Shown: piece after piece, positions 6,739 to 14,639 of the stretch
Position numbering within the stretch: the stretch's first letter is position 1
Layout of the letters: each line of letters opens with the position of its first letter
Assembly (NCBI RefSeq): GCF_044377145.1
Contig: NZ_JBILJQ010000100.1
Coordinates: 1 to 14,712, forward strand
Origin: Aquimonas sp044377145
GTDB taxonomy: Bacteria; Pseudomonadota; Gammaproteobacteria; Xanthomonadales; Xanthomonadaceae
DNA length: 14,712 nt
Reading direction: 5' to 3'
The notes under the pieces: generated by a model
What the model saw: the letters and a program-made list of their open reading frames with translations, nothing else
What the model was told of the DNA's origin: nothing
The model's database searches: none
Position numbers and translations under genes: made by a program

Positions 6739-7620
6739 CTACAGACCGGCCGGTGCCGAGCCCGAAGCAGCAAAGGACAGCGCCAGCTGCGAGGCAAAGC
6801 TGCGTGGCAGGCCACTCAGCGGATCGATGAAACTCAGCCCCTGCGCCAGCAGCTGCAGCGGCCGCGCTGGATCATCGGGGGCATCGCCCAGCAGCTCGGG
6901 ATACCAGCGGTCGTGCAACAGTGGCGCGCCCAAGCCGGCCATCTGCACGCGTAGCTGATGCATGCGGCCGCTGTGCGGGTACAGCGCATAGGTCCAGGTC
7001 TCTGAATCGCGCGCGACCACCTCGATCCGGGTGAAGGCGTTGGCTTCGCCGTCGATCTCGACCATCGGAAATCCCGACGGCGCGCGCTCGATCCGGCTGG
7101 CGTGCTCATACGGAAACGTCAGCGCCGGCAGTGCTGGCGCGCGCGCCAGATAGCGTTTGAGCACTCGACGCTCGCGGAACAGCGCCTGGTAGGCATCGCG
7201 GGTGTCTGGTCGGCGCGAGAACAACATCAGGCCAGCGGTTTCGCGATCGATCCGGTGCAGCGGCACCAGCTGCGGGTTGTCGGTTTCGGCCCGCAAGCGC
7301 GCGAGCAGAGTCTGTGTGCGGTAACGGCCGGCCGGTAGCACCGGCAGAAAATGCGGCTTGTCGACCACCAGCAGATCCTCATCGGCGTACAGGATCGCAT
7401 GCGCATACGGAATCACCGGCTCATCGTCCGCCCTGCTGTACCAGACCGTCGACCCACGCGGCATCAGCACCTGCGCACCCAGCGGCGCACCGTTCGCATC
7501 GCGCACCTCATCGCCCGCACACCTCGCCTCCCATAGCGCCCGCGGCAAGGTCGGATAGCGCCGGCACAGCGCTTCGATCAAGGGCAGCGGTTCTGGGTTG
7601 GCGAGTGAGGCTTTGGGCAT
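6739..7620 (-). CDS. RluA-family RNA pseudouridine synthase
   Basis: The 293-residue protein contains PLHRIDRETAGLMLFSRR near residues 135-155, the HRxDxxTxGL signature of the RluA family with its catalytic Asp. Upstream, LLVVDKPHFLPVLP is the usual second family motif, and YALYPHSGRMHQLRVQMAGLG is the usual C-terminal one (its H-x-G-R-x-H-Q-L-R core is intact). The N-terminal 60 residues look like a degenerate S4-like region. It isomerises uridines in rRNA or tRNA in the cytoplasm; the exact target cannot be read from sequence. The start at 7620 gives a normal N-terminus; a TTG at 7671 would extend it into repeat-derived Ser-Arg-Ile-Pro-Asn-Pro. No good ribosome binding site is visible. It converges with the porin gene and has no visible link to electron transfer. 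Confidence 0.93.
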   Translation of the reverse strand: MPKASLANPEPLPLIEALCRRYPTLPRALWEARCAGDEVRDANGAPLGAQVLMPRGSTVWYSRADDEPVIPYAHAILYADEDLLVVDKPHFLPVLPAGRYRTQTLLARLRAETDNPQLVPLHRIDRETAGLMLFSRRPDTRDAYQALFRERRVLKRYLARAPALPALTFPYEHASRIERAPSGFPMVEIDGEANAFTRIEVVARDSETWTYALYPHSGRMHQLRVQMAGLGAPLLHDRWYPELLGDAPDDPARPLQLLAQGLSFIDPLSGLPRSFASQLALSFAASGSAPAGL

Positions 7621-7628
7621 GAGTCGGT

Positions 7629-7785
7629 CGGGATTCGGAATTCGGGAGGCAGGGTTCGACTGGCGATGCAAGGTCGAACGACGCGCGTTGTAGGCAGGTT
7701 AGGCCAACACCCTGCACCACGACACCCTTCCTACCTTCGGCAATCCCGAATCCCGAATCCCGGATCCCGGATCCCGGATCCCGAA
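7629..7785. repeat. Nested inverted repeats bracketing a gap
   Basis: The 213-base gap between the pseudouridine synthase and the ABC exporter is largely repeat. The left arm at 7629-7647 (GGGATTC, GGAATTC, GGGA) is the inverse of the heptamer run at 7744-7785, so the two arms can pair across about 95 bases. Inside, GTTCGAC (7654-7660) and GTCGAAC (7673-7679) are a perfect 7-bp inverted repeat with a 12-base spacer. The layout looks like a small repeat-derived element or a structured divergent regulatory region. No reading frame in it is supported. Confidence 0.55.
7744..7785. repeat. Six tandem TCCCGRA heptamers
   Basis: Units at 7744, 7751, 7758, 7765, 7772 and 7779 read TCCCGAA, TCCCGAA, TCCCGGA three times, then TCCCGAA. 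Tandem heptamers of this family are frequent between genes in Xanthomonas, Stenotrophomonas and Lysobacter, which is the main taxonomic hint here. The run ends 48 bases before the ABC exporter start, so changes in copy number would alter its leader. Confidence 0.85.
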
Positions 7786-7833
7786 TCTCCAAGCACCGTT
7801 GCCAAACCCAGTCCCCGCCCTCACCCTTGCGCG

Positions 7834-9648
7834 ATGACCACGCCATCAACTGCCGCCACGCCCGCGGCCAGCAGCGGCCGCACCACGCGCGCCGTTGTGT
7901 CGACTCTGCTGCCTTTCCTCAAGCCCTATCGCGGCCGCATCGCGCTGGCGCTCAGCTGTCTCGTCGCCGCCAAACTGGCCGGGCTGACGGTGCCGATGAT
8001 TCTGAAGAACCTGGTCGACGGGCTGAATCTGCCGGCCGATGCCTCCAGCCTCGCCCTGGTGCTGCCGGTTGGCCTGCTGCTGGCCTATGGCGGGGCGCGG
8101 CTGTCGGAGCGCGTGTTCACCGAGCTGCGCCAGATCGTGTTCGCCCGGGTGATGGCGCGCAGCGCGCGCACCGTGATGCTGAAGGTGTTCCGGCATCTCC
8201 ATGCGCTGAGCCTGCGCTTTCATCTGAATCGCAAGACCGGCGGCGTCAGCCGCGACGTCGAGCGCGGCGGCAGTTCGGTGTCCGACCTGCTCGACTGGAC
8301 CCTCTACACCATCTTCCCGACCATTCTCGAAGTCGCTCTGGTCACGACCGTGCTGGTCGTCCTCTACGACACCGGCTTCGCGATCATCACCGGCATCACC
8401 CTGGTCACCTACATCGTGTGGACGATCAAGGTCACAGAGTGGCGCACCCAGTACTACCGCGCCTCGGTTGACGCCGACACCGCTGCCAGCGCCTCGGCGG
8501 TGGATTCGCTGCTCAACTACGAGACGGTCAAATACTTCAACAACGAGGAACACGAAGCCCAGCGCTTCGACGCCAGCCTGCGCATCAAGGAAGAAGCGGA
8601 AGTACTCAGCTACAAGACGCTCGCGGTGCTCAACATCGGCCAGAACGCGATCGTCTCGCTGGGCGTCACCGCGCTGATGTGGCGCGCGGCCTCGGGCGTG
8701 GTGGCGGGCGAGCTCACCGTCGGCGATCTTGTTCTGGTCAATGCCTATCTGCTGCAGCTGGCAGCGCCATTGAACTTTCTCGGCATGATGTATCGCGAGG
8801 TCAAGCAGGCGCTGACCAATATCGAGAAGCTGTGGGGCCTGCTGGAGGAAGACCGCGAGGTGCAGGACCGCCCTGACGCGACCGCACTGCAGACGCTGCG
8901 GCCGGTGGTCGAGTTCGATCAGGTTCACTTCGCCTACGACGAACGCCGCGAGATCCTGCACGGCATCAGCTTCCGAATTCCAGCGGGCGGCACGGTGGCC
9001 GTGGTCGGCCATTCCGGCAGCGGCAAGAGCACGCTCGCGCGGCTGCTGTACCGCTTCTACGACGTGGGCGAAGGCAGCATCCGCATCGACGGCGCCGACA
9101 TCCGCGACTACACCCAGGACAGCCTGCGCGCGGCCACCGGTATCGTTCCGCAGGATACGGTTCTGTTCAACGACTCGATCCGCTACAACATCCGCTACGG
9201 CCGGGTCGGTGCCAGTGATGAGCAGGTCGAGGACGCCGCCCGCGCCGCGCATATCCACGACTTCATCGCCGCACTTCCCGAGGGCTATGACAGCCCGGTC
9301 GGCGAGCGTGGCCTGAAGCTCAGTGGCGGTGAGAAGCAGCGCGTGGCGATCGCCCGCGCGCTACTGAAGAATCCGGCCATCCTGATCTTCGACGAGGCGA
9401 CCTCGGCGCTGGATTCAAAATCCGAACGCGCGATCCAGGCCGAGCTCGATCGCATCCAGCAGGGCCGCACCACCCTCGTCATCGCGCACCGGCTGTCGAC
9501 GATCATGAATGCCGACCAGATCCTGGTGATGGACGCCGGCCACATCATCGAGCGCGGCACCCATGCCGAGCTGCTGGCTTTGAACGGCCACTACGCGCAG
9601 ATGTGGCGGCTGCAGCAGCGGGAGCAACTGAAGGCAGTGGACGCATAA
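7834..9648 (+). CDS. Atm1/ABCB7-type ABC exporter (fused permease and ATPase)
   Basis: The 604-residue half-transporter has about six membrane helices in residues 20-320, then an ATPase domain. Walker A GHSGSGKST is near 392-400, the signature LSGGEKQRVAIARALL near 496, Walker B ILIFDEATSALD near 516 and the H-loop AHRLST near 551. SLLNYETVKYFNNE and PQDTVLFNDSIRYNIRYG are very close to Atm1/ABCB7 proteins, which export glutathione-linked sulfur, iron-sulfur or metal species from the cytoplasm. The start at 7834 gives the normal family length. An upstream in-frame ATG at 7666 would add 56 residues translated from the heptamer repeat and is unlikely. No clear ribosome binding site precedes 7834. 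The RND gene follows after 70 bases. Confidence 0.93.
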   Translation: MTTPSTAATPAASSGRTTRAVVSTLLPFLKPYRGRIALALSCLVAAKLAGLTVPMILKNLVDGLNLPADASSLALVLPVGLLLAYGGARLSERVFTELRQIVFARVMARSARTVMLKVFRHLHALSLRFHLNRKTGGVSRDVERGGSSVSDLLDWTLYTIFPTILEVALVTTVLVVLYDTGFAIITGITLVTYIVWTIKVTEWRTQYYRASVDADTAASASAVDSLLNYETVKYFNNEEHEAQRFDASLRIKEEAEVLSYKTLAVLNIGQNAIVSLGVTALMWRAASGVVAGELTVGDLVLVNAYLLQLAAPLNFLGMMYREVKQALTNIEKLWGLLEEDREVQDRPDATALQTLRPVVEFDQVHFAYDERREILHGISFRIPAGGTVAVVGHSGSGKSTLARLLYRFYDVGEGSIRIDGADIRDYTQDSLRAATGIVPQDTVLFNDSIRYNIRYGRVGASDEQVEDAARAAHIHDFIAALPEGYDSPVGERGLKLSGGEKQRVAIARALLKNPAILIFDEATSALDSKSERAIQAELDRIQQGRTTLVIAHRLSTIMNADQILVMDAGHIIERGTHAELLALNGHYAQMWRLQQREQLKAVDA

Positions 9649-9718
9649 ACAGCGACAGGCGGCAGCGGTCCAACGCTGCGGCTACACTCGCGCCCTTTCC
9701 GCCCGACACGACCGTCCC

Positions 9719-12229
9719 ATGTTGACCACCATGCGTGCGCTATGGCGCGCCTCCATCCACCACCCCTGGCGGGTGTTCCTGCTGTGCGCGTTGATCAGCG
9801 TCGTGGCCCTGCTGCAGTTCCCACAGGTGCGGATCGATACCGATCCCGAGAACATGCTGCCGGCCGATCAGCCCGAGCGCGTGTTCCACAACGCGGTGAA
9901 GCAGCGCTTCGCCCTGCACGATGCGATCGTGGTCGGCGTGGTGGCAAGCGGCGACAGCCTCTACAGCGTGCGCTCGCTGACCGCGCTGCACGCGTTGAGC
10001 GCTGCGGTGCAGAAGCTCGACGGCGTGATCGCGATCGATCAGATGTCGCTGGCCGAAGTCGACAACGTCACCCAGGCCGGGCCGGGCACCCTGCGTTTCG
10101 AGTGGCTGATGCGCGCGCCGCCGGCCGATGCTGCTGCGGCGCAGGCGATCCGCGCCGCGGTCGAACGGCTGCCGCTGGCCTGGGGCACGCTGGCCTCGGA
10201 GGATGGCCGTGCCGCCGCGCTGTACGTGCCGATCATCGACAAGAACCTCAGCCACCGCATCGCCGGCGAGATCCGCCAGCTGATCGCCACGCTGGACACC
10301 GATGACCGCTTCCACATCACCGGCTTGCCGGTGGCCGAGGACACCTTCGGCTACGAGATGTTCGTGCAGATGGCGATCTGCGCGCCGCTGGCCGGGCTGG
10401 TGATCTTCCTGCTGATGTGGGGCTTCTTCCGCAGCGCGCTGTTCGTGACCGGGCCGATGCTGGTGGCGATGGGCAGCGTGATCGTGACCATGGGCGCGCT
10501 GATCGGCATGGGCTTCTCCGTGCACATCATGAGTTCGATGATCGCGATCTTCCTGATGCCGATCGCGGTGGTCGATGCCATCCACATCCAGTCGGATTTC
10601 GCCGAGCGCTATCGCCCCGGCATGGACGCAGGCGAGGTGATGGACGCCGTGCTGGACGAACTGTTCCGGCCGATGCTGTTCACCACCTTGACCTCGGCGG
10701 TCGGCTTCGCCTCGCTGCTGCTGACGCCGATTCCGCCGGTGCAGATCTTCGGTGCTTTCGTCGCCTTCGGCATCCTGCTCGCCTTCGTGCTGACCATGAC
10801 CCTGCTGCCGGCCTTCGTCGCCCGCCTGCCGGGCTCGGCGCTGGCCACACTGGCGCGCACCGACACCCGTGCCAGCCGCCTGTATGCGCCGCTGGCGAGA
10901 ATCCACGCGCTGTCGCAGCGCCAGCGCCCTTTGATCCTGCTGATCGCACTCGCTGCGGCGGTGGTGAGCGCCCTCGGCATCGGCCGGATCGAGGTCAATG
11001 ACAACCCGGTGCGCTGGTTCAAGGCCAGCCATGAGATCCGCGTGGCCGATCGTGAGCTCAACGCGCATTTCGCCGGCACCTACGATGCCTATCTGGTGCT
11101 GGAGCAGAACAGCGCGGCCGTGCGTGCCGGCGTGGTCGACGACTGGCGCGCCCTGCCCGCCTCGCCACTGCGTGATCGCGTGCTGGGTGCAGTCGAAGCC
11201 GAACCCGCGCTGGATCGCGCCCTGCGGGCGGCGCAGGAGATCGTCGATGGCGCCGAGGACTTCGCGGAAGCCGAAGCCTGGACCACGCGGATCGAAAACG
11301 CTCAGCGCCAGCTGGCGCTGTTCCAGCAGCCCGAGGTGCTGCGCGAAGTCGAGGCCCTGCAGCGCGCGCTGGACGGCTCCGGCCTGGTCGGCAAAAGCAA
11401 TGCGCTGACCGACATCGTCAAGACCGTCTACCGCGAGCTGCGCGGCGGCGACCTCGCCGAGCAGCGCATTCCCGATTCGCAGGCGGGCGTCGCGCAGACC
11501 CTGCTGCAGTTCCAGTCCTCGCACCGGCCGCAGGATCTCTGGCACTTCACCACCCCCGACTACAGCAGCGCGGTGGTGTGGCTGCAGCTGAAGAGCGGCG
11601 ACAACCAGGACATGCGCCGGGTCGAGGACTTCGTCGCCGAGTATCTGACCGCACATCCGCTGCCCGCGGGGCTGACCGCGCGCTGGGCCGGCAAGGCGCA
11701 TCTGAACGGCGTGTGGCAGGCCGAGATGGTGCACGGCATGGCCTGGAGCCTGGCCGGTGCGTGGGTGGCCGTGCTGCTGATGATGGTGCTGCTGTTCCGC
11801 AGCCTGCCGCTGGGCCTGCTGGCGATGCTGCCCCTGACCCTGTCGATCGGCGTGCTGTACGGCCTGATCGGCTGGCTGGGCAAGGACTACGACATGCCGA
11901 TCGCAGTGCTGTCGGCGCTGGCCCTGGGCCTGGCGGTCGACTTCGCCATCCACTTCATCGAGCGTGCGCGCGGCCTCTACCGTGAGCTCGGCGATGTCGA
12001 TGCCACCCTGGCCGCGCTGTTCCGCGAGCCGGCACTGGCGATCAGCCGCAATGCGATCGTGATCGCGGTCGGCTTCACTCCGCTGCTGTTCGCGCCGCTG
12101 GTGCCCTACATCACCGTCGGCTGGCTGCTGGCCGGGATCATGGCGCTGTCGGCCTTGGTAACCTTGTTCCTTCTGGCCGCGCTGTTGGGCGCCGGCAATG
12201 GTTGGCTGCTGCGGAGAGTGATGCGATGA
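9719..12229 (+). CDS. RND/MMPL-superfamily exporter
   Basis: The 836-residue inner-membrane protein has the two-fold RND layout: a helix near 15-35, a periplasmic loop, a block of helices at about 215-370, then a second helix near 400, a second loop and a second block at about 680-830. Each block holds a sterol-sensing-like segment with a conserved acidic residue: VVDAIHIQSDF near 283 and GLAVDFAIHFIERARG near 738. This length and layout match the predicted RND exporters of lipids and other hydrophobic molecules (COG1033), not the drug pumps, which exceed 1000 residues. The start at 9719 is the first ATG; an ATG at 9731 is also possible, and neither has a clear ribosome binding site. It overlaps the next gene by ATGA. 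Confidence 0.9.
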   Translation: MLTTMRALWRASIHHPWRVFLLCALISVVALLQFPQVRIDTDPENMLPADQPERVFHNAVKQRFALHDAIVVGVVASGDSLYSVRSLTALHALSAAVQKLDGVIAIDQMSLAEVDNVTQAGPGTLRFEWLMRAPPADAAAAQAIRAAVERLPLAWGTLASEDGRAAALYVPIIDKNLSHRIAGEIRQLIATLDTDDRFHITGLPVAEDTFGYEMFVQMAICAPLAGLVIFLLMWGFFRSALFVTGPMLVAMGSVIVTMGALIGMGFSVHIMSSMIAIFLMPIAVVDAIHIQSDFAERYRPGMDAGEVMDAVLDELFRPMLFTTLTSAVGFASLLLTPIPPVQIFGAFVAFGILLAFVLTMTLLPAFVARLPGSALATLARTDTRASRLYAPLARIHALSQRQRPLILLIALAAAVVSALGIGRIEVNDNPVRWFKASHEIRVADRELNAHFAGTYDAYLVLEQNSAAVRAGVVDDWRALPASPLRDRVLGAVEAEPALDRALRAAQEIVDGAEDFAEAEAWTTRIENAQRQLALFQQPEVLREVEALQRALDGSGLVGKSNALTDIVKTVYRELRGGDLAEQRIPDSQAGVAQTLLQFQSSHRPQDLWHFTTPDYSSAVVWLQLKSGDNQDMRRVEDFVAEYLTAHPLPAGLTARWAGKAHLNGVWQAEMVHGMAWSLAGAWVAVLLMMVLLFRSLPLGLLAMLPLTLSIGVLYGLIGWLGKDYDMPIAVLSALALGLAVDFAIHFIERARGLYRELGDVDATLAALFREPALAISRNAIVIAVGFTPLLFAPLVPYITVGWLLAGIMALSALVTLFLLAALLGAGNGWLLRRVMR

Positions 12230-13035
12230 GACTGAACATTCCGACCGGTTGCGCTGCACTGGTGCTCGCGCTGGCCACAGGAGCGCCCGGCGTCGACGCA
12301 CGCGAGATCGACACGCGCGCCGAGGAGATAGTCGCCCGCGCCCAGCAGGCCGCGCGCTATGCCGGCGACGACGGCCGCAGCCTGGCGCGGATGCTGATCA
12401 CCGACAGCCGCGGCCAACAGCAGCAGCGCGTGTTCACCCTGCTGCGGCGCGATATCGAAGACGGCGGCGATCAGGATTTCCTGGTGGTGTTTTCGCGCCC
12501 GGCCGATGTGCGCGGCACCGCCCTGCTGGTCAACAAGAAGACCACGCGCGACGACGACCGCTGGCTGTACCTGCCGGCGCTGGACCTGGAGAAGCGCATC
12601 TCCGCCGGCGACAAGCGCACCAGCTTCGTCGGCTCGGACTTCTTCTACGAGGACATCAGCGGCCGTAACCCGGCGCTGGACTGGCACGACCTGATCAGCG
12701 AGGGCGCCGATGAAATCGTGATCCGCTGCGAGCCGAAAGAGCCCGGCTCGGTCGAGTTCGCGTACTCGCATGCGGTCATCCACCCCGACACCTTCCTGCC
12801 GATCCGCGCCGAGTACTTCGACGCCGAAGGCAGCCTGATCCGCAAGATCGAAACCCTTGAAGTCGCCGATGTGCAGGGCCACCCGACCGTGCTGCGCAGC
12901 CAGGTCAGCGACCTGCGCAGCGGTAGCAGCACCGTGCTGGAAATGCGCAACCCGCAGTACGACATCGGCCTCGACGATCAGGCCTTCGGCACCGGTGCCT
13001 TGCGCAACCCGCCGCAGCAGTGGCTGAAGCCGTGA
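12226..13035 (+). CDS. LolA-like outer-membrane lipoprotein-sorting protein
   Basis: The 269-residue product has a signal peptide (cleavage likely after VDA at 23-25). The body contains DVRGTALLVN, then DDDRWLYLPALDLEKRIS and FVGSDFFYEDISGR, the hallmark stretch of the LolA-like family PF17131 that accompanies RND/MMPL exporters. Such proteins have a hydrophobic groove and are thought to carry lipids or lipoproteins across the periplasm. Its ATG overlaps the RND stop (ATGA at 12226-12229), with GGAGAG upstream inside the RND gene; a TTG at 12202 would add eight residues and break the signal peptide. It overlaps the barrel gene downstream by GTGA. Confidence 0.92.
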   Translation: MRLNIPTGCAALVLALATGAPGVDAREIDTRAEEIVARAQQAARYAGDDGRSLARMLITDSRGQQQQRVFTLLRRDIEDGGDQDFLVVFSRPADVRGTALLVNKKTTRDDDRWLYLPALDLEKRISAGDKRTSFVGSDFFYEDISGRNPALDWHDLISEGADEIVIRCEPKEPGSVEFAYSHAVIHPDTFLPIRAEYFDAEGSLIRKIETLEVADVQGHPTVLRSQVSDLRSGSSTVLEMRNPQYDIGLDDQAFGTGALRNPPQQWLKP

Positions 13036-14312
13036 CGGCAGCTGCAAACGCGGCCCGCCGACCGTGGCGTTTGTCCGTAGCAGTCGGCCTCGTGCTGCTG
13101 AATGCGGCCGGCGGGGCGGCAGCTCAGGACGACGACTGGGACGACTGGGGCGCCGAATCCGCGACCCAGTGGAGCGGCTATCTCGAGAGCGCCTACAGCA
13201 CGCGGCTGAGTGCTGATCCGCGCTTCGATTCACGCGCGACGCGCGCCGAGCTGAAGGGCCAGGTCGAGGTCAGCCACGCGCTCGATCGGCTGCAGCTGAG
13301 CGGCAAGCTCGATGTGCACGCCGATGCGGTCGAGGACGGCCTTTGGGTGGACGTGCGCGAAGCTCTGGCAACACTGCCGCTGGGTGCACGCGCGAACCTG
13401 AAACTGGGTCGACAGGTGCTGTCCTGGGGCACCGGAGACCTGTTGTTCATCAACGATCGTTTTCCCAAGGACTTCGTCACTCCGCTGGCCGGCGGCGAGG
13501 ATTTCTACTTCAAGGCGCCGTCGAACAGCGCGCGGCTGGCGCTGAGCGCGCCGCTGTTCAACATCGACCTCGCCTACACGCCGCGCTTCGCTGCGGATCG
13601 CTACATCGACGGCGAGCGGCTCGGCTTCTTCGATTCGCGCAGCGGCCAGCGCGTCGGCGGCAGCGATCTGATCGACGCGCGCGAGCCCAAAGCCTCGCTC
13701 GGCAACGGCGAATGGGGCCTGCGCCTGCACCGCACCCGCGAAGGCATTGAGTACGCCGCCTACCTGTATCGTGGCTTCGACAAACAGCCGCTGGGCGCCG
13801 ATGCGCTGGGTCGGCCGAGCCACTTCCAGCGCGACAGCGCGGGCTTCAGCATTCGCGCGCCGCTGGCGGGCGGGATCGGCTCATTCGAGACCGGGCGCGA
13901 GTGGTCCGGCGCTGAACTTGCCCAAGTCGCCGCGCGGGTTCCGCACAAAACCTCCGCGATGCTCGGCTTCGAGAAGGAATGGCTGCCGAAACTCACGCTC
14001 GGCCTGCAGCTCTACGCAGAACAGCACGCCCGCGAACCCGGCAACGCCTCGCCGCTGAATGGCGAAGAGCGCCAGCTGGTCTCTCTGCGCATCAGCCGCC
14101 AGGCCCTGCGCGATCGCCTGAACCTCAGCGCCATCGCCTTCCACTCGCCCAACCAGCACGACCGCTGGCTGCGTGTGACCTTGAGCCACCGCCTGAGCGA
14201 CCAATGGCTGCTCGGCGCCAGCGCCAACGTCTTCGGCGGGCGCATCGACCGCTTCTTCGGCCAGCTTGAAGACGACAGCAATGCGGGGGTTTGGGTGCGG
14301 CGGCAGTTCTAG
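13032..14312 (+). CDS. Outer-membrane beta-barrel of the RND export operon
   Basis: The 426-residue product has a signal peptide (basic RRPWR, hydrophobic run, AAAQ) followed by an acidic DDDWDDW segment. The rest alternates polar and hydrophobic residues as beta strands do, and it ends in VWVRRQF, with the C-terminal Phe of outer-membrane barrels. A well-formed segment is LKLGRQVLSWGTGDLLFIND near 115-135. I do not recognise a named family with certainty; position and shape suggest it is the exit pore or receptor for the RND and LolA-like pair. The GTG at 13032 overlaps the previous stop (GTGA), which favours coupled translation; another GTG at 13020 would add four residues. Confidence 0.85.
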   Translation: MTAAANAARRPWRLSVAVGLVLLNAAGGAAAQDDDWDDWGAESATQWSGYLESAYSTRLSADPRFDSRATRAELKGQVEVSHALDRLQLSGKLDVHADAVEDGLWVDVREALATLPLGARANLKLGRQVLSWGTGDLLFINDRFPKDFVTPLAGGEDFYFKAPSNSARLALSAPLFNIDLAYTPRFAADRYIDGERLGFFDSRSGQRVGGSDLIDAREPKASLGNGEWGLRLHRTREGIEYAAYLYRGFDKQPLGADALGRPSHFQRDSAGFSIRAPLAGGIGSFETGREWSGAELAQVAARVPHKTSAMLGFEKEWLPKLTLGLQLYAEQHAREPGNASPLNGEERQLVSLRISRQALRDRLNLSAIAFHSPNQHDRWLRVTLSHRLSDQWLLGASANVFGGRIDRFFGQLEDDSNAGVWVRRQF

Positions 14313-14369
14313 CGCCGCGTGCGCGCACTCCGAGGCCCGGGCCGCGACACTCCACGCCCTATTCGAAAC

Positions 14370-14639
14370 TCAAAGGCGCGAGTGCCTGACGATATCGGGC
14401 AGCTGGATGCGAGCGTCGCAACTGAACTCGTCTAACAGCTGATTGAGGTACTCGTAGTTCAGATCCGAGTGGCTGCAGCCGAAGTTGAGCAGGAACTCGG
14501 CCAGCATCAGCAGTGCAGGATCGGCGCCGGAGAGCTGCAGCTCATCGCGGCGATCGAAGCTTCCCGGCGCGAAATCGAACTCGTCGCTGCGGAACGCGTC
14601 AACCCCTTTGAGACAGCCTGTTCACCAGATAGCTGTCAT
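14370..14639 (-). pseudogene. Small reading frame interrupted by TGA at codon 6
   Basis: On the minus strand an ATG at 14639, with GGAG five bases upstream, opens MTAIW, then TGA (14622-14624), then 83 more codons to the stop at 14370-14372. The part after TGA has normal codon use (C or G third bases) and a sensible protein sequence, for example LLMLAEFLLNFGCSHSDLNY, so it is coding or was recently. No start codon lies between the TGA and codon 45. Three readings fit: a UGA decoded as selenocysteine (it would give U-T-G-C, a redox-type UxxC); a one-base frameshift at the GGGG, since dropping one G joins the other frame (NDSYLVNRLSQR) to VDAFRSDEF; or a decayed gene. The family is not recognised. 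The first codons lie in the 123-bp repeat. Confidence 0.5.

Noticed and set aside
7744..7785. Tandem repeats as a CRISPR array
   Set aside because: Units are 7 bases and contiguous, with no spacers and no cas genes.
7846..9258. 470-residue open frame opposite the ABC exporter
   Set aside because: Same GC-skew shadow; the plus strand has all ABC motifs.
9740..12301. 853-residue open frame on the minus strand opposite the RND exporter
   Set aside because: It is a shadow caused by GC-rich third positions. Its product is Gln/Arg/His-rich with no domain, while the plus strand encodes a clear RND protein.
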